DNA of 64,000 nt from CADEEN01 sp963706685. Lineage in GTDB: Bacteria > Pseudomonadota > Gammaproteobacteria > Burkholderiales > Burkholderiaceae_C. The DNA lies in NCBI GenBank assembly GCA_963706685.1, contig CAVPMY010000017.1, forward strand, positions 372,001 through 436,000, written 5' to 3'. Shown in pieces: positions 17,428-25,167 of this stretch. Every line of letters starts with the position of its first letter. Position 1 is the stretch's first letter. The notes under the pieces were generated by a model, which saw only the letters and a program-made list of their open reading frames with translations, was not told the DNA's origin and ran no database searches. A program made the position numbers and the translations under genes.

Positions 17428-17793
17428 CTAGGGTGTGTCGACGCGCGGCGCCGCAAGCAGGCCGACCCGGGCCGGCTCGGGATAACCGTAGATCGTGTCG
17501 TTGAGGTAGCGCGCCACCTGCTCGACATCGGCCTCGGTCCAATCCAGCCGGGCCACGCCCTGCCAGCGCCGCACCTGCGCCTTGAGCGAGTCCCAATCGG
17601 TGGCCCGCTTGTTGTCGCGCCAATGCATCTGCGTGCTGTGGCAGGCGCCGCAATGCGTGCTGTAGAGCAACTCGCCTCGGCCGGCAGACGCGGCCGGCGC
17701 TGCGGGGTTCGAGGATTGCGCCAGCGCCTGGCCCGCCATCGGTACGCAGGCGATGCTCAGCACGGCGCCAGCAAAAGCAAGATCGATCTTCAT
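17428..17793 (-). CDS. Small periplasmic cytochrome c
   Basis: 121 residues with a Sec signal (MKIDLAFAGAVLSIACVPMAGQALA) and one haem-binding motif CGACH. A likely distal Met is absent in the obvious place; an MH pair just after the haem site (TQMHW) or another residue may ligate. The C-terminal half (WTEADVEQVARYLNDTIYGYP) is typical of monohaem cytochromes with short C-terminal helices. The partner enzyme is not evident in the neighbourhood. Confidence 0.85.
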   Translation of the reverse strand: MKIDLAFAGAVLSIACVPMAGQALAQSSNPAAPAASAGRGELLYSTHCGACHSTQMHWRDNKRATDWDSLKAQVRRWQGVARLDWTEADVEQVARYLNDTIYGYPEPARVGLLAAPRVDTP

Positions 17794-17927
17794 CGTGCAC
17801 TTCTACCGTGCGCCGATCGATCCGAGGACGATCCAGATCAATTCCGGGCCACGCCGTGCTGCAGCCGATGGCCGCCACGACCGTTGTACCCTTGCACACC
17901 CTTCAAGCCCCGTGACACTACGACCCC

Positions 17928-18617
17928 ATGTTCGGCAAATCCAAACCCGTCGTCATCAGCTATAGCCGGCGCCGCGGCGGCGGGCGTCCGCCGCGTTGGT
18001 TGGTGCTGTTGCTCGTCGGCATCGCCATCGGTGCCGGCGGCCTGTGGCTGCTGCAGCAGGAGTTCCTGCCGCCGCGGCTCACCGTCGAAGCCTCGCGCGA
18101 GCTGCGCAGCGCCTATGAACTGGCCGACGCCGAACGCAAGAGCCTGAAGGCCCAGCTGGCCACCACCGCCCAGCAACTCGCAACTGCGCAGGCCGCGATG
18201 AAGCGCCAAAGTGACGAGCTCGCCGCGCCGCGCACCGAGGCGCAGAAACTGCGTGAGGACATGGCGGCGTTGATCGACGCACTGCCCGCCGATCCGCGCG
18301 GCGGCGCGGTCGAAGTACGCACCGCGAGCTTCACCGCCAAAGACAATGCGCTGGCCTACGACATCGTACTGACGCGCGACGGCGCGACCGCCCAGCCCTT
18401 GGCGGCCGTGATGCAGCTCAACGTACTCGGCCTGACCGCGCGCGGCGCCCAGACGCGACTCGCGCTCGATCCGGTGAACATATCCGTCGGCGCCTTCGCC
18501 ATCGTGCGCGGCAACCTGCCACTGCCTGCCGGCGTGCGAGCGCGCCAGGTCACCGTGCAGGTGCTCGACGGCCCCGACGGCAAGGCGCTGGGCATGCGCG
18601 TGCTGCCGGTCCGCTAG
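17928..18617 (+). CDS. Single-pass membrane protein with coiled coil (DUF6776-like)
   Basis: 229 residues. A basic cytoplasmic N-terminus (RRRGGGRPPR) precedes one membrane helix at about 24-46 (WLVLLLVGIAIGAGGLWLL). Residues 55-115 are an Ala/Glu/Leu-rich coiled coil (TEAQKLREDMAAL). The last 100 residues form a beta-rich periplasmic domain. The order fits a family I remember as DUF6776, but I cannot confirm the accession. Function unknown; the topology suggests a scaffold or envelope-linked role. Confidence 0.7.
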   Translation: MFGKSKPVVISYSRRRGGGRPPRWLVLLLVGIAIGAGGLWLLQQEFLPPRLTVEASRELRSAYELADAERKSLKAQLATTAQQLATAQAAMKRQSDELAAPRTEAQKLREDMAALIDALPADPRGGAVEVRTASFTAKDNALAYDIVLTRDGATAQPLAAVMQLNVLGLTARGAQTRLALDPVNISVGAFAIVRGNLPLPAGVRARQVTVQVLDGPDGKALGMRVLPVR

Positions 18618-18679
18618 CCGACGCGCGGCAATCGCCGCATCTTGATTCAGAGATTCACGGATGGCCCGGCGTCGATTCT

Positions 18680-19795
18680 TCAGCGCTGGCCGAACGCCGC
18701 GCCCTTGAACAAGTCCTTGAACTCGCGCGGCTGCGAGCGCCAGTACTGCGGCGGCACGGTGACCTGCGCGCCGAGCTTGGCCGCGGCATGCCAGGGCCAG
18801 CGCGGGTCGTAGAGCATGGCGCGGGCCAGCGCGATCGCATCGGCCTCGCCGCAAGCGATGATGGCCTCGGCCTGCTCGGGCTCGGTGATCAGGCCCACGG
18901 CGATCGTCGGCAGGCCGACTTCGTCCTTGACGCGGTGCGCAAACGGCACCTGGTAACCCGGCCCGAGCTTGATCGCCTGTTGCGCCGAGACGCCGCCGCT
19001 CGAGACATGGATGGCCGCGCAGCCGCGCGCCTTGAGCGCGTGCGACAGCGCCAGCGTGCCCTCGATGTCCCAACCGTCGGCCACCCAATCGGTGGCCGAG
19101 ATGCGCGCCCACACCGGCTTGTCGGGCGCAAAGGCGTCGCGCACCGCGTCGAATACTTCGAGCGGAAAGCGCAGGCGGTTGTCGAGGCTGCCGCCGTACT
19201 CGTCGCTGCGCCGGTTGGCCAGCGGCGACAGGAACTGGTGCATCAGGTAGCCGTGCGCGGCGTGAATCTCCAGCCCATCGAGGCCGAGTCGCGTGGCCCG
19301 CCGCGCCGCATCGGCAAAGGCCTGACGCACGGCTTGGAGACCCTCGCGATCGAGCGCCATGGGTGCATCTTCCGTCGGCAGGTGCGGCAGCGCCGACGGT
19401 GCCACCGCCGGCCAGGCGCCGGGTTCGCCGGCACGGATCTGCTGCCCGCCATGCCAGGGCACATGACTCGAGGCCTTGCGCCCGGCGTGCGCCAGCTGCA
19501 TGCCGATCTTGATCGGCGAATGGGCGCGCATCGATGCCAGCACGCTCACCAGTGCAGCTTCGTTGGCATCGCTGTACAGGCCCAGACAACCCGGTGTGAT
19601 GCGGCCCTGGGCCGTCACCGCCGTGGCCTCGAGGATCAACAGCCCCGCCCCCGACAGCGCCAGATGACCGAGGTGGATCAGGTGCCAATCGCTCGCCGTG
19701 CCGTCGACCGCCGAGTATTGGCACATCGGCGCGACGATGATGCGGTTGTCGAGTTCAAGGTTGCCGATGCGCAGCGGTTCGAACAGTTTGCTCAT
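18680..19795 (-). CDS. Old yellow enzyme-family NADH:flavin oxidoreductase
   Basis: 371 residues, FMN-dependent ene-reductase fold of the YqjM/xenobiotic reductase type. Seen: RIIVAPMCQYSAVDG near the N-terminus, HLGHLALSGAGLL, the substrate-binding IHAAHGYLMHQFLSPLANRR, SATDWV, and the FMN phosphate region AIACGEADAIALARAMLYDPRWPW. It reduces activated C=C bonds; the physiological substrate is unknown. The start ATG 19795 is divergent from the DUF423 gene with a 34-base gap. Confidence 0.93.
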   Translation of the reverse strand: MSKLFEPLRIGNLELDNRIIVAPMCQYSAVDGTASDWHLIHLGHLALSGAGLLILEATAVTAQGRITPGCLGLYSDANEAALVSVLASMRAHSPIKIGMQLAHAGRKASSHVPWHGGQQIRAGEPGAWPAVAPSALPHLPTEDAPMALDREGLQAVRQAFADAARRATRLGLDGLEIHAAHGYLMHQFLSPLANRRSDEYGGSLDNRLRFPLEVFDAVRDAFAPDKPVWARISATDWVADGWDIEGTLALSHALKARGCAAIHVSSGGVSAQQAIKLGPGYQVPFAHRVKDEVGLPTIAVGLITEPEQAEAIIACGEADAIALARAMLYDPRWPWHAAAKLGAQVTVPPQYWRSQPREFKDLFKGAAFGQR

Positions 19796-19829
19796 GCATC
19801 GACTGTAGTCGCGCCCTCACAATGCCGCG

Positions 19830-20210
19830 ATGGACAGACTGTTCTTTGCCCTCGGCAGCGCCAGCGCCGGCATCGCGGTCGCGCTCGGTGCGTTCGGCGC
19901 ACATGCGCTCAAGGCGCGGCTCGCGCCGGAGATGCTGGCCGTCTACGAAACCGGCGTGCGCTACCAGATGTTCCATGCGCTGGCGCTGCTGGCCGTGGCC
20001 TGGGCCGCGACGCGCTGGCCCGGCGCGGCTGTCACGACCAGCGGTTGGCTGTTCGTGGCCGGCACGCTGCTGTTCTCGGGCAGCTTGTATGGGCTCGCCC
20101 TCGGCGGTGTGCGCTGGCTGGGCGCCGTGACGCCGCTCGGCGGCGTGGCGTGGCTCGCGGCCTGGGCCTGCCTGGCCTGGGCCGCGTGGCAGGTGGCTAG
20201 CGCACAATGA
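19830..20210 (+). CDS. DUF423 membrane protein
   Basis: 126 residues, four membrane helices, with the family pattern GAFGAHALKARL near residue 20 and YQMFHALALLAV near 50. DUF423/YgdD proteins are inner-membrane proteins without a settled function. Start ATG 19830. The next gene follows after 34 bases. Confidence 0.9.
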   Translation: MDRLFFALGSASAGIAVALGAFGAHALKARLAPEMLAVYETGVRYQMFHALALLAVAWAATRWPGAAVTTSGWLFVAGTLLFSGSLYGLALGGVRWLGAVTPLGGVAWLAAWACLAWAAWQVASAQ

Positions 20211-20244
20211 AGTCATCCACAACCACACCGCACGGGAGGTGATC

Positions 20245-21009
20245 ATGGACAACGGCGCAGTGGCTACCACGACGGTCGAAGCGCGCACGATCGACGCCGG
20301 CCGCGGCGTCGCCTGGTGGAGCGAGGCCTGGGCGCTGTTCATGCGCAGCGCGCTGCTGTGGGTGGTGCTGGCCGTGATCCTGATCATCGGCTTCCTGTTG
20401 ATCAGCATGGTGCCGTTTCTCGGCACCTTGGCGACCTCGCTGTTGATGCCCGTATTCGTCGCCAGCTGGATGGTGGCTGCGCGCAAGGTCGAAGGCGGCG
20501 GCGCGCTCGAACTGGCCGACCTCTTTGCCTGCTTCAAGAGCGAGCGGCTGACGCCATTGATCGTGCTCGGCGCGCTGCTTGCCGGTGTCACGATCGTCAT
20601 GTTCCTGGTCGCCGGCCTGCTCGGCGCCGGCGCCCTGTTCGGCATGCACGCCGGCGCCATGCAGCGCGGCAACATGGGCGACCTGGGCGCCTTGTTGCCC
20701 GCCATGGGCGCCGGCATGCTGGCGATGCTGGTGATCCTGCTGGTCGGCCTGCTGGCCACCGCAGCGCTGTGGTTTGCCCCGGCACTGGTGGTCTTTCGCA
20801 ACGTGCCGCCGGTGGAGGCGGCGATGGCCAGCCTGCGCGGCGTGATCCGCAACTGGCTGGCCTTCCTGGTCTACGGCGTGATCCAGATCGTGCTGTCGAT
20901 CGTCGCCTCGATCCCGCTCGCGCTGGGTTGGTTGGTCCTGTTGCCGGTGATGCTGTTGACGGTGTATGTGTCGTACAGGGATGTGTTTGGGGAGCCGGTG
21001 ACCGGTTGA
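20245..21009 (+). CDS. BPSS1780-type integral membrane protein
   Basis: 254 residues with about six hydrophobic helices, of the conserved betaproteobacterial BPSS1780 family (function unknown). A short polar N-terminus with TTTVEARTIDAGRGVAWWSEAW leads into the first helix. The start ATG 20245 is preceded by GGGAGG at 20234-20239; a GTG two codons upstream is less well placed. A weak repeat of helix pairs suggests an internal duplication (GTLATSLLMPVFVASWM and LGWLVLLPVMLLTVYVSYRD). Confidence 0.82.
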   Translation: MDNGAVATTTVEARTIDAGRGVAWWSEAWALFMRSALLWVVLAVILIIGFLLISMVPFLGTLATSLLMPVFVASWMVAARKVEGGGALELADLFACFKSERLTPLIVLGALLAGVTIVMFLVAGLLGAGALFGMHAGAMQRGNMGDLGALLPAMGAGMLAMLVILLVGLLATAALWFAPALVVFRNVPPVEAAMASLRGVIRNWLAFLVYGVIQIVLSIVASIPLALGWLVLLPVMLLTVYVSYRDVFGEPVTG

Positions 21010-21028
21010 ACGTGGAGATTCGAGTTGG

Positions 21029-21295
21029 TTAGACGCCGCGGTAAACCTCGCCTCGGTGGCCCACCTTCACCACTTCCACGATCACCCGCAGGTCATCGAT
21101 CGAGTAGACGATGCGATAGACGCCCTGTCGCACGCGATAGAGTTCGGCGTTGCCGGCCAACTTTTCGCAACCTGGCCCGCGCGGGTTCTCGCGCAAGGCC
21201 TGCATACGACTCAGTACACGCTTGACATCCGCCTTGGGGATGCCGCGGAGGTCTTTCGCCACCGACGGCTTGACCTGCAGTTCATAGCGTGCCAT
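21029..21295 (-). CDS. RelE/ParE-family toxin
   Basis: 88 residues. Typical RelE-like mRNA interferase fold: YELQVKPSVAKDLRGIPKADVKRV, NPRGPGCEKLAG, YRVRQGVYRIVYSID, and the C-terminal VEVVKVGHRGEVYRG. The basic/aromatic residues of the usual catalytic area (Lys, Arg in YRVR and the final HRGEVYR) are kept, so it is probably active. The gene overlaps its antitoxin by 14 bases. Confidence 0.93.
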   Translation of the reverse strand: MARYELQVKPSVAKDLRGIPKADVKRVLSRMQALRENPRGPGCEKLAGNAELYRVRQGVYRIVYSIDDLRVIVEVVKVGHRGEVYRGV

Positions 21296-21521
21296 TCGCT
21301 TTGAGCTTGGCGAGGAAGTCTTCGTAGCTCAGCGACTTCTCCTTGGCACGCGAACGCACGGCTGCAAGGTCAGCTTCGTCTTCGCGCAGTGCTTGACGCA
21401 ACGCCTCGTTGACGATCTCGGACATGCTGCGCCGGCTGTGCGCCGACTTCAAGCGCAACGCCTGGTGCAGGTCAGGTTCCAAGTAGACCGTGGAGCGGAC
21501 AGGTTCGAGTGCGCTGGACAT
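21282..21521 (-). CDS. CopG/RHH-type antitoxin
   Basis: 79 residues from ATG 21521. The N-terminal half is a ribbon-helix-helix DNA-binding domain (RSTVYLEPDLHQALRLKSAHSRRSMSEIVNEAL); the C-terminal tail (SYEDFLAKLKANGTL) would wrap the toxin. The antitoxin comes first in the operon, as usual. A longer frame extends upstream but would read through the promoter and operator, so the short start is preferred. Confidence 0.92.
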   Translation of the reverse strand: MSSALEPVRSTVYLEPDLHQALRLKSAHSRRSMSEIVNEALRQALREDEADLAAVRSRAKEKSLSYEDFLAKLKANGTL

Positions 21522-21545
21522 GATGGTTGGATTCAAAGATGCGAC

Positions 21546-21575
21546 ATTATAGCATTGTGACGTCATGACGTCACA
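21546..21575 (-). promoter_or_regulatory. Toxin-antitoxin promoter and tandem operator
   Basis: On the minus strand there is a perfect -10 TATAAT (21546-21551), a 17-base spacer and a -35 GTGACG (21569-21574). A perfect 20-base palindrome (21556-21575), built of two copies of TGACGTCA side by side, covers the spacer and -35. RHH antitoxins bind as dimers to such tandem sites, so autoregulation is strongly suggested. The start codon is 25 bases downstream of the -10. Confidence 0.85.
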
Positions 21576-21607
21576 GTGTTTCGGCATCGTGACGATCCGT
21601 CTCCTCC

Positions 21608-22450
21608 TCATTCAATGGCTCGAGTGCCTCTGCAATCTGGGTACGTTGCACAGCCCCAGAAGTATGACCCGGTATTTGAACCACGCTTGGCCAGACGGCG
21701 TGACATGCCGCTACCGCAACGTGGGCACAAAGGCTGATCGGCTACGTGCACAACCGGCGCTGTCGCGGCCGGCGTTGTCGCTCTCTTCGTTGTTTGCGCA
21801 GCACCCAGCATCTGATTCAACTTCGCGCCATCGATCAGTTGCACGTTGCGGCCCTCGGCAAAGCGCCGGCTCTCGTCCGTGTACGTGCCCGACGTGACCA
21901 CGAACCCGCCGGCCGCGCCGTGCGCCGACATCAAACCGTACAACTCACGCACAACCTCCACGCCCACCTTGTGGGCCTTCCACTGCTTGCACTGCACGAG
22001 GTACTTCTCGCGGCTTCGGGTCAGCACAAGGTCCACGCCGCCGTCCGCGCCGCCGCCACCGGTCTCGACTGCCTGGTAGCCCTGAATGCGAAAGGCTTCG
22101 GCCACCAACACTTCGAACTCGCGCCAGGACATCTCGTTGACGGCTCGCGCGTCATTGCGCTGGCGGACGTTTGCCACCAGCTCGGAGGCGCGTCGACGCC
22201 GAACGGCGGACATTGCCGCTCCCGCCAGAAAAATGATCGGCAGAAAGTACTGACCTCCGGTAGCCAGCCCCTTGAACAAAATACCGACGAACGACGGCGC
22301 CTTGGGGTCGATCGTTATGGGTTGTGTCGCGACCACGTGCAGCAGGAAGTACGACAGCATGGCCAGCAACACACCTACCCACCACGGCACCATTGCTGTG
22401 AGATCGACGATGTCGTCAGCGGTGGAGTTGCGTCGTCTACCCATGCTCAC
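21608..22450 (-). CDS. Membrane-anchored Mrr-type restriction endonuclease with topoisomerase zinc finger
   Basis: 280 residues. Two N-terminal membrane helices (about 22-42 and 66-84) precede an Mrr_cat PD-(D/E)xK nuclease domain: WREFEVLVAEAFRIQGY, the catalytic GGGGADGGVDLVL and YLVQCKQWK with the QxK core, then VREL and GFVVTSGTYT. The C-terminus is a topoisomerase I-type zinc finger with Cys pairs CPRCGS and WGCATYPDCRGT. Such proteins may cut methylated or foreign DNA at the membrane; their targets are mostly unknown. An alternative ATG lies two codons downstream. Confidence 0.88.
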   Translation of the reverse strand: MSMGRRRNSTADDIVDLTAMVPWWVGVLLAMLSYFLLHVVATQPITIDPKAPSFVGILFKGLATGGQYFLPIIFLAGAAMSAVRRRRASELVANVRQRNDARAVNEMSWREFEVLVAEAFRIQGYQAVETGGGGADGGVDLVLTRSREKYLVQCKQWKAHKVGVEVVRELYGLMSAHGAAGGFVVTSGTYTDESRRFAEGRNVQLIDGAKLNQMLGAAQTTKRATTPAATAPVVHVADQPLCPRCGSGMSRRLAKRGSNTGSYFWGCATYPDCRGTRAIE

Positions 22451-22458
22451 CTCCTGCC

Positions 22459-22812
22459 TCAGTTGGATGCCGTTCCTAAATCCGCCGCAATCAACCTGAA
22501 CTGTTCCAGCGCCGCTTCCAGCAAGCCCTGCGCATAACGTGCGGACTGGATTTCCACGCCGCTGAGCGTGGCACCCCGCTTCTTGGCTTCGATGACGCCG
22601 CAGGCTTTGCCGTCCACGTAGAGCAGGTAGTCGGCTTCGCCATGGCCGGCAACGAGCGGGAATTCGCGCAGCGCAACACCGCGCGAAGCATGCAGGTTGG
22701 CCTGCTTGAAGTCCTGCACCGCCCAGCCGGCGGCGGCCAGCAGGCGGTCAGTCTCTGCGCGGGCAAGCTGCTCGGGTGTGCTCACGCCCCCCCATGTGTC
22801 TACAGTGTTCAT
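22459..22812 (-). pseudogene. 5' fragment of a type I restriction HsdR-like gene
   Basis: 117 codons. Residues 10-95 match the N-terminal nuclease of type I restriction subunit R (ETDRLLAAAGW..DFKQANLHASRGVALREFP, then GEADYLLYVDGKACGVIEAKKRG with the ExK active-site pair, and SARYAQGL). After ARYAQGL the match stops and a short unrelated tail reaches a stop; about 900 residues of helicase are missing. It is a truncated remnant abutting the Mrr-type gene (eight-base gap), a typical sign of past restriction-locus turnover. Confidence 0.75.
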
Positions 22813-23008
22813 TGGAGCGAGACGATAGCCGACGCCCGCCAAGGCACCAACTGCAAGTTCCTCCAATGTGGCCCGTTCAAGGAATCTGCCCCACCCGGGC
22901 GTTGACCGGTTGCGTGCCGCCGGCCAACCACACACCGGCAACCTCACCGCCGCGCACATGGGGTATCGTCGGCGACGCATCACCCACCAACCCACAGGGA
23001 CACACCGA

Positions 23009-23173
23009 GTGGCAAAACCCAACTACCAGTTCGAGAAGCGCCAGCGCGAGCTGGCCAAGAAGCGCAAGAAGGAAGAAAAGGCCCAGCGCAAGACGACGGG
23101 CACCGAGTCGGCGCCGGAGCCGGCGCAGGGCGACGCGGCGCCCCAGCCCGCGCCTGCAGACAAGACGCCCTAA
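23009..23173 (+). CDS. Small basic conserved hypothetical protein
   Basis: 54 residues beginning at GTG 23009 (reads AKPNYQFEKRQRELAKKRKKEEK). Highly charged Lys/Arg/Glu helix, then an Ala/Pro-rich tail. The same short protein with this N-terminus is common in Burkholderiales genomes, from memory. The longer frame upstream contains no such signal. Function unknown; nucleic-acid or ribosome contact is a guess from charge alone. Confidence 0.7.
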   Translation: MAKPNYQFEKRQRELAKKRKKEEKAQRKTTGTESAPEPAQGDAAPQPAPADKTP

Positions 23174-23281
23174 GCGCACGCGCTGCGCGCCGCCGCCGCC
23201 CGGGCGCGCCGCGGGCGCTATGCTTTGCGCCCCTTTTTTTGTTGACAGCGACAGCGCCATTCGCAGGGCAGCGCAAGGCAC

Positions 23282-23758
23282 ATGGCCGGCATCCACATCA
23301 CCGACATCGAACGCGCCATCAACTGGTGGCGCGAACGGCGGCCGTCGCCGGACGGCATCACCGCCTGCGCCGAGGTGCGCGCGCTCGCCGAGGTCTATGC
23401 GCTGATGGTCTATTACCGCGAGCACGACTGCGACGAAGACTCGATGCCGGCCAAGGCCAAGGCGGCCTGGCTCGATTGGTATGCGAGCACGCCCGATGCG
23501 CCGTGCATTGCCATCTGCTCCACCGCGCAGGGCGACGCGGTGTGCAAGGGCTGCGGCCGCACCGAAGATGAAGTGCAGCATTGGCCGGTGATGACGCCGA
23601 GCGAAAAACGCGTCGTCTGGCGCCGCATCACGATGGACGCCACCGCGTGGCGCTTCAACCGCTATGCCGAGCGCGCGCGCACGGCCAGCGGCGTCGATCA
23701 TCCGGACGCGGCATCGTTTGCCGATCCAACTCCGACCGCGGCGCGGAGCCGCGCTTGA
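23282..23758 (+). CDS. DUF3717-DUF1289 fusion protein
   Basis: 158 residues. The N-terminal part (HITDIERAINWWRERRPSPDGITACAEVRALAEVYALMVYY) is DUF3717-like. The C-terminal part carries the Cys pattern of DUF1289 (PCIAICSTAQGDAVCKGCGRTEDEV), which likely binds a metal. Both are found separately in Burkholderiales. It ends in the start of the MATE gene, with which it overlaps. Confidence 0.8.
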   Translation: MAGIHITDIERAINWWRERRPSPDGITACAEVRALAEVYALMVYYREHDCDEDSMPAKAKAAWLDWYASTPDAPCIAICSTAQGDAVCKGCGRTEDEVQHWPVMTPSEKRVVWRRITMDATAWRFNRYAERARTASGVDHPDAASFADPTPTAARSRA

Positions 23759-25167
23759 GCGCGGGCCGCCGGCAGGCATCGCAGGCCTGGCGCGGCAGCG
23801 TCGCGCGCATCGTGCCGCTGGCCTGGCCGGTGTTCGCCGGCCAGGTGGCGATGGTGCTGTTCGCCACGGTCGACACGGTGCTGGTGGCGCGCTACACGGC
23901 CACCGACCTGGCGGCGCTGGCGGTCGGCTCAGCGGCCTACATCACGGTCTTCATCGGCCTGATGGGCGTGGTGCTGGCGGTGGGCCCGATCGTCGGCCAG
24001 CTCTACGGCGCCAAGCGCTACGAGGCGGCGGGCGATCAACTGCACCAGGCGGTGTGGCTGGCGCTGGGGCTGGCCCTGTTCGGCAGCGCCCTGCTCGCCT
24101 TTCCGCAGCCTTTCATCGCCCTGGCACGGGCCACGCCGGAAGTGGCCGCCCGACTGAAAAGCTACCTGCTCGCCCTGGCGCTGGCCCTGCCGGCGGGGCT
24201 GCTGTTTGCGGCCTTTCGCGGCTTCAACATCGCCGTGTCGCGGCCCAAGGCAGTGATGGTGCTGCAGCTGTCGGGGTTGATGTTGAAGGTGCCGCTGGCT
24301 GCATTGCTGGTCCATGGCGCGGGGCCCCTGCCGGCGCTGGGCGTGACGGGCTGCGGGCTGTCGACCGCGATCACGATGTGGTGCGTCGTCCTGGTGTCCT
24401 GGCTCGTCTTGCGGCGCGATGCGTTCTATGCACGCTTTGCGATCTTCGGCCGCGGCCTGCGGCCACCGCACTGGGCGGCGCTCGCGGCGCAACTGAAGCT
24501 CGGCATCCCGATGGGCGGCTCGGTGCTGATCGAGGTCACCGGATTTGCATCGATGGCGTTCTTCATCTCGCGCTTCGGCGCCACGCCGGTGGCCGGGCAC
24601 CAGATTGCGGCCAACCTGGTCTCGCTGTTGTTCATGGTGCCGCTGGCGTTCGGCAACGCCACCGGCACGCTGGCCGCGCAGAGCATCGGCGCCGGTGCGC
24701 TGCACGACGCGCGGCGCGTCGCCTGGCACGGCATCGAGTTTGCGGCACTGGTGGCGCTGCTGCTGGGCACGGCGGTCTTCTTCACGCGCGAGGCCATCGT
24801 GCGCACCTACACCGACAACGAGATCATCGTCGCGGCGGCGTTGCCGCTGCTGGCCTGGGTGGCGCTGTTCCACTTTGTCGATGCGATGCAGATCACGGCC
24901 TCGTTCACGCTGCGCGCCTGGCGCATTGCCACGGTGCCGCTGCTGATCTACGCCACGTCGATCTGGGGCCTGGGCGTGGGTGGTGGTTATGCGCTGGCGT
25001 TCAACGTCGGCGGCAACGTGCCCGCAGCGCTGCATGGTGCACGAGGCTTCTGGATCGCGTCGACCGCCGGCCTGGCCACGGCGGCGCTCGGTCTGGTGTG
25101 GTTCCTGGCCTGGGTGCTGCGGCGGCAGGACCAGCAAGCCGATGCGGCTAACCCGCCGGCAGGCTGA
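23755..25167 (+). CDS. MATE-family multidrug/solute efflux protein
   Basis: 470 residues with 12 predicted helices of the NorM-type MATE family, cation-coupled exporters of the inner membrane. The start is the TTG at 23755, inside the stop of the preceding gene (TTGA), with GGAG six bases upstream; the family pattern begins at once (LAWPVFAGQVAMVLFATVDTV). Conserved GPIVGQLYGAKRYE and the symmetric second half GHQIAANLVSLLFMVPLAFGNATGTLAAQSIG are seen. The substrate is unknown. Converges on the histidine kinase, overlapping by 20 bases. Confidence 0.9.
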   Translation: MSAGRRQASQAWRGSVARIVPLAWPVFAGQVAMVLFATVDTVLVARYTATDLAALAVGSAAYITVFIGLMGVVLAVGPIVGQLYGAKRYEAAGDQLHQAVWLALGLALFGSALLAFPQPFIALARATPEVAARLKSYLLALALALPAGLLFAAFRGFNIAVSRPKAVMVLQLSGLMLKVPLAALLVHGAGPLPALGVTGCGLSTAITMWCVVLVSWLVLRRDAFYARFAIFGRGLRPPHWAALAAQLKLGIPMGGSVLIEVTGFASMAFFISRFGATPVAGHQIAANLVSLLFMVPLAFGNATGTLAAQSIGAGALHDARRVAWHGIEFAALVALLLGTAVFFTREAIVRTYTDNEIIVAAALPLLAWVALFHFVDAMQITASFTLRAWRIATVPLLIYATSIWGLGVGGGYALAFNVGGNVPAALHGARGFWIASTAGLATAALGLVWFLAWVLRRQDQQADAANPPAG

